64,000 bases of DNA from an uncultured Pelagibacteraceae bacterium (GTDB lineage Bacteria; Pseudomonadota; Alphaproteobacteria; Pelagibacterales; Pelagibacteraceae), in assembly GCA_902587315.1 (NCBI GenBank), contig CACIKW010000001.1, positions 155,844-219,843 on the forward strand, written 5' to 3'. The position numbers were made by a program, and so were the translations under genes. Below are positions 58,277-64,000 of the stretch, one piece after another (position 1 is the stretch's first letter; each line of letters begins with the position of its first letter). The notes under the pieces were generated by a model. The model was not told where the DNA came from. It worked only from the letters and a program-made list of their open reading frames with translations, and did not search any database.

Positions 58277-58348
58277 TATATATTTTTGTTTGTTTAGCTT
58301 AATAAAAAACTTATATAGTGATTAAATTTATAATTTAAACATATTAAA

Positions 58349-59650
58349 ATGGTTATTAATATTAATAGTTTTTTTAGTTCTAAGAACAAAAGCTCAAATA
58401 TTGGGGACTTTCAAGACCTCGAGCACATCGACGGTGTAGCAATTTCATCTTTAAGCGCTAATTTATACAGAAACAAAAGAGATGATTTGGTTCTATTTTA
58501 TTTTAGAAATGGAGCAAACCATGCATCCGTATATACACAATCCAAGATAGTTTCTGAAAATATTAAGTGGAACTTAAAAATAAAATCTAAAAAAATTAAA
58601 GCCTTGTTAATTAATACTAGAAATGCCAACGCATTTACCGGCAAAGCAGGATTTAATGGAATTAAAGAATTAGCAGAAGAGTTATCTAAATTACTAACTG
58701 AAAAACAAAAATTAGATGAAGAAAAACCAAATAAAATAGAACCTAAGGATTTATTGTTTGCTAGCACAGGAACTATAGGTGAAGAATTCCCTACTGATAA
58801 AATCAAATCAAATTTGAACAAACTTGTTGAAAATATTAAATATACGCAAAATAAATATATTTGGATTAAAGCATCTATGGGTATTTTAACAACAGATTTG
58901 AAACCAAAACTTGCTCTTGAAGAGTGTAAAATTGGAAAATCAAACGTAAAAATTTATGGTGTAGCAAAAGGTTCGGGTATGATTTTTCCAAATATGGCAA
59001 CAACTTTGGGATTTATCTTTACAGATGCAAGCCTGTCATCAGGTATTTTAAAACAGCTTCTCAAAAAAAATATAACGAATACTTTTAATGCAATATCATG
59101 TGATGGAGATACAAGCACGAACGATATGGTTTCAATATTTTCAACATGCAAGGTAAATAATATGAAAATAAAAAATATAAATGATAAAAGATTATCAGAA
59201 TTTGACAAATGTCTAAACTCGGTATTACTAAGCTTGGCAAAAAGAGTTGTTTCAGACGGAGAAGGAGCTTCTAAGTTTATAACTGTTTCTATTAATAATG
59301 CCAAAAACAAAGAAGATGCAAAAAAAATTGCTTTCTCAATAGCAAACTCTCCTTTAGTAAAAACAGCTATTGCAGGAGAAGATTGTAATTTTGGTAGAGT
59401 AATAATGGCCTTGGGAAAAGCAAATATTAGATTAGATTTAAAAAAACTTTCTATAAAGTTTGGGAATCACAAAGTAATTGAAAAAGGAGAAAAATCTATT
59501 TCGTATAATGAAAATGAACTAAAAAAATATATGCGAGACGAGAGTATTGATTTAATTATTGATCTCGGAATTGGGAATCAAAATTTTACTGCATATACTA
59601 TGGATTTTACAAAAAGATATATAGAAATTAATTCAGATTATAGGTCATAA
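58349..59650 (+). CDS. argJ: Glutamate N-acetyltransferase/amino-acid acetyltransferase
   Basis: NTRNANAFTGKAG, MATTLGFIFTDA, SCDGDTSTNDMVSIFST. Confidence 0.95.
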   Translation: MVININSFFSSKNKSSNIGDFQDLEHIDGVAISSLSANLYRNKRDDLVLFYFRNGANHASVYTQSKIVSENIKWNLKIKSKKIKALLINTRNANAFTGKAGFNGIKELAEELSKLLTEKQKLDEEKPNKIEPKDLLFASTGTIGEEFPTDKIKSNLNKLVENIKYTQNKYIWIKASMGILTTDLKPKLALEECKIGKSNVKIYGVAKGSGMIFPNMATTLGFIFTDASLSSGILKQLLKKNITNTFNAISCDGDTSTNDMVSIFSTCKVNNMKIKNINDKRLSEFDKCLNSVLLSLAKRVVSDGEGASKFITVSINNAKNKEDAKKIAFSIANSPLVKTAIAGEDCNFGRVIMALGKANIRLDLKKLSIKFGNHKVIEKGEKSISYNENELKKYMRDESIDLIIDLGIGNQNFTAYTMDFTKRYIEINSDYRS

Positions 59651-59691
59651 CTAATAATTGAATTTGTAAATTCTATAATTAGATTATTTAT

Positions 59692-60132
59692 ATGATTAAA
59701 TACAATCTTCACTGTAAAGACTGTTCATTTACTTTTGACAGCTGGTTTGCTTCTTCAAAAGAATATGAAAAAATAAGAAAGTTAAAATATCTTTCCTGCA
59801 ATGTATGCCATTCTTCGAATTTAGAAAAATCAATAATGTCACCAAATTTACTAAATACAAAAAAAGACAAAAGAATTAATTTAAAAAAAAATAAAAAATA
59901 TATTAGTGTAAAAAACAAAATAAAAGAATATCAAAAATTTATTAAAAATAATTTTGATTATGTTGGCGAAAATTTTGCATATGAGGCAAGGTCAATACAT
60001 TATGAAAATACAAAAAATAAAAGTAATAAAAAAGGCATATATGGAAAGGCCTCTCAAAAGGAAATTAAGGAACTAAGCGAAGAAGGAATTAACGCAGAAA
60101 TAATTCCATGGATAAAAGAAGAAGAAAATTAA
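59692..60132 (+). CDS. DUF1178-family protein
   Basis: MIKYNLHCKDCSFTFDSWFASSKEYEK...LSCNVCHSSNLEKSIMSP; GIYGKASQKEIKEL. Confidence 0.88.
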   Translation: MIKYNLHCKDCSFTFDSWFASSKEYEKIRKLKYLSCNVCHSSNLEKSIMSPNLLNTKKDKRINLKKNKKYISVKNKIKEYQKFIKNNFDYVGENFAYEARSIHYENTKNKSNKKGIYGKASQKEIKELSEEGINAEIIPWIKEEEN

Positions 60133-60857
60133 TTTTTTGAGAATTTAGCAATATAATTAACCGATTTGTCTTTTGTAATTTTCCATTCATTGAAAATAGG
60201 GTTAAAATTAATTCCATCCATTCTTTCCAGTCTTAATGAATTATTTTTTCCAAATTCAACTAATTCCGAAGGTTTAACAAACTTTTCCCAATCATGAGTT
60301 CCAATTGGCAACCATCTTAAAACATACTCGGCACCAATAATAGCAAATATATAGGATTTTAAGGTTTTGTTAAGAGTAGCTACAAACATTAAACCATTTT
60401 TTTTTAAAAATTCAGAACTTTTTTTAATAAAAAAATTAATATCTTCCACATGTTCAATAACTTCCATATTTAATATTACATCATATTTTTTTTTCAAATT
60501 TACTTTTTCTGGTGAAGAACAAATATAATTTATTTTTAAATTATTTTTTTTTGCATGCAGTTTGGCGACCTTTATATTTTTTTCAGAAGGATCTATACCA
60601 GTTACATTTGCACCCATTCTACTCATTGGTTCAGAAAGTAGTCCACCACCACATCCTAAATCTAAGATATTAAGATTAATTAAGGGTTTAGTTTTACTCT
60701 TTATGCCAAAATGTTTGATAGTATTATCTTTTATATATCTTATTCTTATCGGATTAAATTTGTGCAAAGGAGCAAATTTTCCTTCAGGGTCCCACCATTC
60801 AGAAGCCATTTGTGAGAATTTATTTATTTCTTCCTTATTTATTGTCTTACTTTTCAT
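60129..60857 (-). CDS. ubiG: Ubiquinone biosynthesis O-methyltransferase
   Basis: ASEWWDPEGKFAPLHKFNPIRIRYI, LDLGCGGGLLSEPMSRMGANVTGID. Confidence 0.95.
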   Translation of the reverse strand: MKSKTINKEEINKFSQMASEWWDPEGKFAPLHKFNPIRIRYIKDNTIKHFGIKSKTKPLINLNILDLGCGGGLLSEPMSRMGANVTGIDPSEKNIKVAKLHAKKNNLKINYICSSPEKVNLKKKYDVILNMEVIEHVEDINFFIKKSSEFLKKNGLMFVATLNKTLKSYIFAIIGAEYVLRWLPIGTHDWEKFVKPSELVEFGKNNSLRLERMDGINFNPIFNEWKITKDKSVNYIAKFSKN

Positions 60858-60929
60858 TATTAAGTCTGGTTGACATTACATTTAAGATGTATTTTATCAA
60901 TAAAATTAATAATTATAAAAAAATTATCA

Positions 60930-62144
60930 ATGAAAATTGTTGTTTTAAAATTTGGTGGCACTTCTGTTGGTACAATAGACAGGATAAAAAAAGTAGCCAA
61001 AATAATTACTAGCTATTTGAAGAAAAAATATAAAGTAATTGTTATTTCATCAGCAATGAGTGGAAAAACAAATGATTTAATTAAGAAATCAAATAATATA
61101 TCTAACAATTTTAATCCTGAAGAATATGACGCACTACTTGCTTCTGGTGAGCAGATTTCCTGTGCACTGATAGCTGGAAGATTAAATCATATTGGATATA
61201 AGTCCCGGTCTTGGATGAGTTGGCAAATTCCAATCTTAAGTGAGGGGAGACACAGTTCATCAAGAATTATTTATATTAATAAAAGTAATATTATTAATTA
61301 TTTAAAGTCAGGAGGAATTCCTATCATTACAGGTTTTCAAGGAGTTAATAATAACAACAGGATAGAGACACTAGGAAGAGGAGGTTCTGATGCATCTGCA
61401 ATAATGTGTGCAAAATTTTTTAATGCAAAAAAATGTATAATATATACTGATGTTGAGGGAGTTTATACAACTGACCCAAAAATTTTAAAAAAAGCCAAAA
61501 AAATTAAAATTATTTCTTATGAAGAGATGTTAGAAATGGCTTCACTTGGCGCAAAAGTTATGCAGCCAATTTCTATACAGGATGCAAGATTAAATAGAAT
61601 AAATATAGATGTTAAATCTTCATTTATTAATAAAAAGGGAACTTTAATTACAAAAAGAAAGAATATAATAAGAAATAGAATAATTACGGGAATAACCTCC
61701 ACGAAAAATGATGCAAAAGTAACTCTAGTAGGAGTTAGAGATAAACCAGGAGTTGCCGCTTCAGTATTTAAACCACTCTCAAAAAATTCAATAAATGTTG
61801 ATATGGTTGTTCAAAATATTTCAGCAAATGGAAAAGAAACAGATCTAACATTTACTATAAAGGCTGAAGATTTATATAAAACTCAAAAATTAATTAAAAA
61901 AAATATGAAAATAAGATTTAGAAGTTTAATTGTTGATAAAAAAGTTTCTAAAGTATCGATTATTGGCGTTGGAATGATAACAACTCCTGGAGTAACATAC
62001 AGAATGTTTCAAACTTTGGCTAACCATGGGATAAATATTTTAGTTATTTCTACCTCAGAAATAAAAATATCAGTTTTAATAAACAAAAAAAATATAAATA
62101 AAGCAGTCAAGGCTCTTCATAAAGAGTTTAAATTAAATAATTAA
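60930..62144 (+). CDS. lysC: Aspartate kinase
   Basis: [39 protein letters not shown] domains. ATG 60930 preferred to track start 60870. Confidence 0.95.
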   Translation: MKIVVLKFGGTSVGTIDRIKKVAKIITSYLKKKYKVIVISSAMSGKTNDLIKKSNNISNNFNPEEYDALLASGEQISCALIAGRLNHIGYKSRSWMSWQIPILSEGRHSSSRIIYINKSNIINYLKSGGIPIITGFQGVNNNNRIETLGRGGSDASAIMCAKFFNAKKCIIYTDVEGVYTTDPKILKKAKKIKIISYEEMLEMASLGAKVMQPISIQDARLNRINIDVKSSFINKKGTLITKRKNIIRNRIITGITSTKNDAKVTLVGVRDKPGVAASVFKPLSKNSINVDMVVQNISANGKETDLTFTIKAEDLYKTQKLIKKNMKIRFRSLIVDKKVSKVSIIGVGMITTPGVTYRMFQTLANHGINILVISTSEIKISVLINKKNINKAVKALHKEFKLNN

Positions 62145-62148
62145 GTTA

Positions 62149-63249
62149 ATGAGCATAAGACCATTTAGAGATATTCACAGAAAAAAAACAAAAGTTATAA
62201 ATGTAGGTGGAGTCAAAATTGGAGGTAATAATCCAATTTCAGTTCAGTCAATGACAAATACTTTGACAAAAAATACTAAGGCTACTTTAAATCAAATTAA
62301 TGAAATAGCCAATGAAGGTGCTGATCTAGTTAGAGTTTCATGTCCAGATGAAGATTCTACAAAAGCTTTAAAAGAAATAGTAAAACATTCTAGCGTTCCG
62401 ATAATTGCCGATATTCATTTTCATTATAAAAGAGCATTAGAATCTGCCGATAATGGAGCAAAATGTTTGAGAATAAATCCTGGAAATATAGGTGATAAAA
62501 AGAAAATTAAAGAAATTATTTCTTCTGCAAAAAATAATGGATGTGCAATTAGAATTGGAGTGAATGCCGGCTCACTTGAAAAAGATATTTTGGAGAAGTA
62601 TAAAGAGCCTTGCCCTGAAGCTTTAGTAGAAAGTGCTTTAAGAAATATCCAAATTATTGAGGATGAAGACTTTTTTAATTTTAAAGTGAGCGTAAAGTCT
62701 TCAGATATATTTTTATCAATTGGAGCATACAAACAGCTTTCAAATAAAACTGACTATCCATTGCATTTAGGAATAACCGAGGCAGGATCATATTTGCCAG
62801 GAAGTATAAAATCATCAATTGGAATCGGAAATCTATTGTTAGATGGAATAGGTGATACAATCAGAGTCTCTATTTCAGATAATCCGATAGAAGAAGTAAA
62901 AATAGGCAATGAAATACTTAAAAGTTTAAATCTTAGAAATAGAGGAGTAAAAATTATATCTTGCCCATCTTGCGCCAGACAAGGATTTCAAGTTATTGAT
63001 ACTGTAAAAATATTAGAGGAAAAATTATCACATATTAAAACACCAATTACATTATCCGTTATAGGATGTGTGGTTAATGGACCGGGAGAAGCAGCATTAA
63101 CAGATATTGGAATTACGGGGGGAGGCAAAGGAAGCAGCATGCTTTATTTAAAGGGCGTTCAAACAGAAAAACTTTTAAATGAGAACATTATATCAAAAAT
63201 AGTTGAGCTTGTGGAAAAAAAAGTAGAAGAAATAGAAAATAAACAATAA
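62149..63249 (+). CDS. ispG: 4-hydroxy-3-methylbut-2-enyl-diphosphate synthase
   Basis: [49 protein letters not shown]. Confidence 0.96.
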   Translation: MSIRPFRDIHRKKTKVINVGGVKIGGNNPISVQSMTNTLTKNTKATLNQINEIANEGADLVRVSCPDEDSTKALKEIVKHSSVPIIADIHFHYKRALESADNGAKCLRINPGNIGDKKKIKEIISSAKNNGCAIRIGVNAGSLEKDILEKYKEPCPEALVESALRNIQIIEDEDFFNFKVSVKSSDIFLSIGAYKQLSNKTDYPLHLGITEAGSYLPGSIKSSIGIGNLLLDGIGDTIRVSISDNPIEEVKIGNEILKSLNLRNRGVKIISCPSCARQGFQVIDTVKILEEKLSHIKTPITLSVIGCVVNGPGEAALTDIGITGGGKGSSMLYLKGVQTEKLLNENIISKIVELVEKKVEEIENKQ

Positions 63250-64000
63250 TGATTCCTATAAACAAGGTAAGAGATTTAATTAATAAACATATGCAGCTAG
63301 AAAAAGAATTAGCAGAAGGAAATCTTGATAATAAAAAAATCGCAGAAAAATCAAAAGAATATTCTGATCTAAATGAGGTAGTAAAAGAAGCAAGAGAATA
63401 TGCATCATATGAAAGTGAAAAAAATGATTTAGAGAAAATAATTAATGATAAAAAAAATGATAAAGAAATAAAAGAAATGGCAAATTTAGAATTAATTGAT
63501 CTTAATAAAAAAAATAAATCAAATGAAAAGAAAATTAAAATTTTTCTACTTCCTAAAGATGAAGCGGATAAAAAAAATGCAATTATTGAAATTAGAGCAG
63601 GCACAGGCGGTTTAGAAGCAAGTCTTTTTGCATCAGATTTATTTAGAATGTATGAAAAAGTAAGTAATAAAAAAAATTGGAATTTAGAAATTATTAATTT
63701 ATCAAAAAGTGAAGCTGGAGGACTTAAAGAAGTCATTGCTTTAATTAAAGGTAAAAATATTTATTCTACCCTGAAGTATGAAAGCGGTGTTCACCGAGTT
63801 CAGAGGGTGCCTGATACAGAAACGCAAGGGAGAGTTCATACATCCGCAGCAACAGTGGCCGTTCTTCCTGAAGCGGAAGAAGTGGATGTTAAAATTGAGG
63901 ACAAAGATCTTAGAGTAGACGTTTTTAGAAGTAGTGGACCAGGCGGCCAAAGTGTAAATACCACAGACTCAGCTGTAAGAATTACCCATATACCAACCGG
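63249..64000 (+). CDS. prfA: Peptide chain release factor 1 (3' truncated by window edge)
   Basis: ATG at 63249 overlaps the ispG stop; open frame to the end with [46 protein letters not shown] and [24 protein letters not shown]. Missing from the ORF track as it has no stop in the window. Confidence 0.96.
   Translation, partial: MIPINKVRDLINKHMQLEKELAEGNLDNKKIAEKSKEYSDLNEVVKEAREYASYESEKNDLEKIINDKKNDKEIKEMANLELIDLNKKNKSNEKKIKIFLLPKDEADKKNAIIEIRAGTGGLEASLFASDLFRMYEKVSNKKNWNLEIINLSKSEAGGLKEVIALIKGKNIYSTLKYESGVHRVQRVPDTETQGRVHTSAATVAVLPEAEEVDVKIEDKDLRVDVFRSSGPGGQSVNTTDSAVRITHIPT

Noticed and set aside
1-64000. CRISPR array, transposon, prophage, or defence-system island
   Set aside because: No regularly spaced repeats, transposase, integrase, phage structural or restriction genes seen; gene content is core metabolism throughout.

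Overview
The window is a gene-dense, very AT-rich stretch of an alphaproteobacterial chromosome. Codon usage, compactness and gene order look like SAR11/Pelagibacterales; this taxonomic call is an inference from gene content, not a search. Almost all of it is housekeeping: cobST-like/J-domain/BolA, aroKB, def-fmt-truA, dapDE, argB-yidC-yidD-rnpA-rpmH, dcd, murA-DUF2948-hisD-infA, csp, hisS-hisZ-hisG, rmuC/PD-(D/E)XK nuclease/exonuclease I, trxA, folC-accD-trpABF-pyrF-ihfB-rpsA-cmk-aroA-lptBC-kdsD-rnd, gcrA, argDF, kdsB-pheA, ffs-dnaX-ybaB-recR, glcB, accA, secA, argJ, ubiG, lysC, ispG and prfA. RNA genes I can fold by eye are tRNA-Thr(GGT), tRNA-Phe(GAA), tRNA-His(GTG) and a small SRP RNA. I saw no CRISPR array, transposon or prophage. 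The observations most worth follow-up are: (i) tRNA-Phe and tRNA-His both carry G at position 55 (TGC instead of TTC), apparently with A at position 18; (ii) a G-1-less tRNA-His ends 4 nt before the hisS start codon; (iii) an SRP RNA whose apical loop reads UAAC rather than GGAA, ending 7 nt before dnaX; (iv) a cytidylate kinase whose P-loop has lost the Walker A lysine; (v) AccA with a C-terminal hydrophobic tail; (vi) a mitochondrial MGME1-like nuclease between rmuC and exonuclease I; (vii) a CobS/CobT AAA+/VWA pair next to a J-domain protein and a BolA-like protein with no cobN in view; and (viii) a structured intergenic region downstream of csp.
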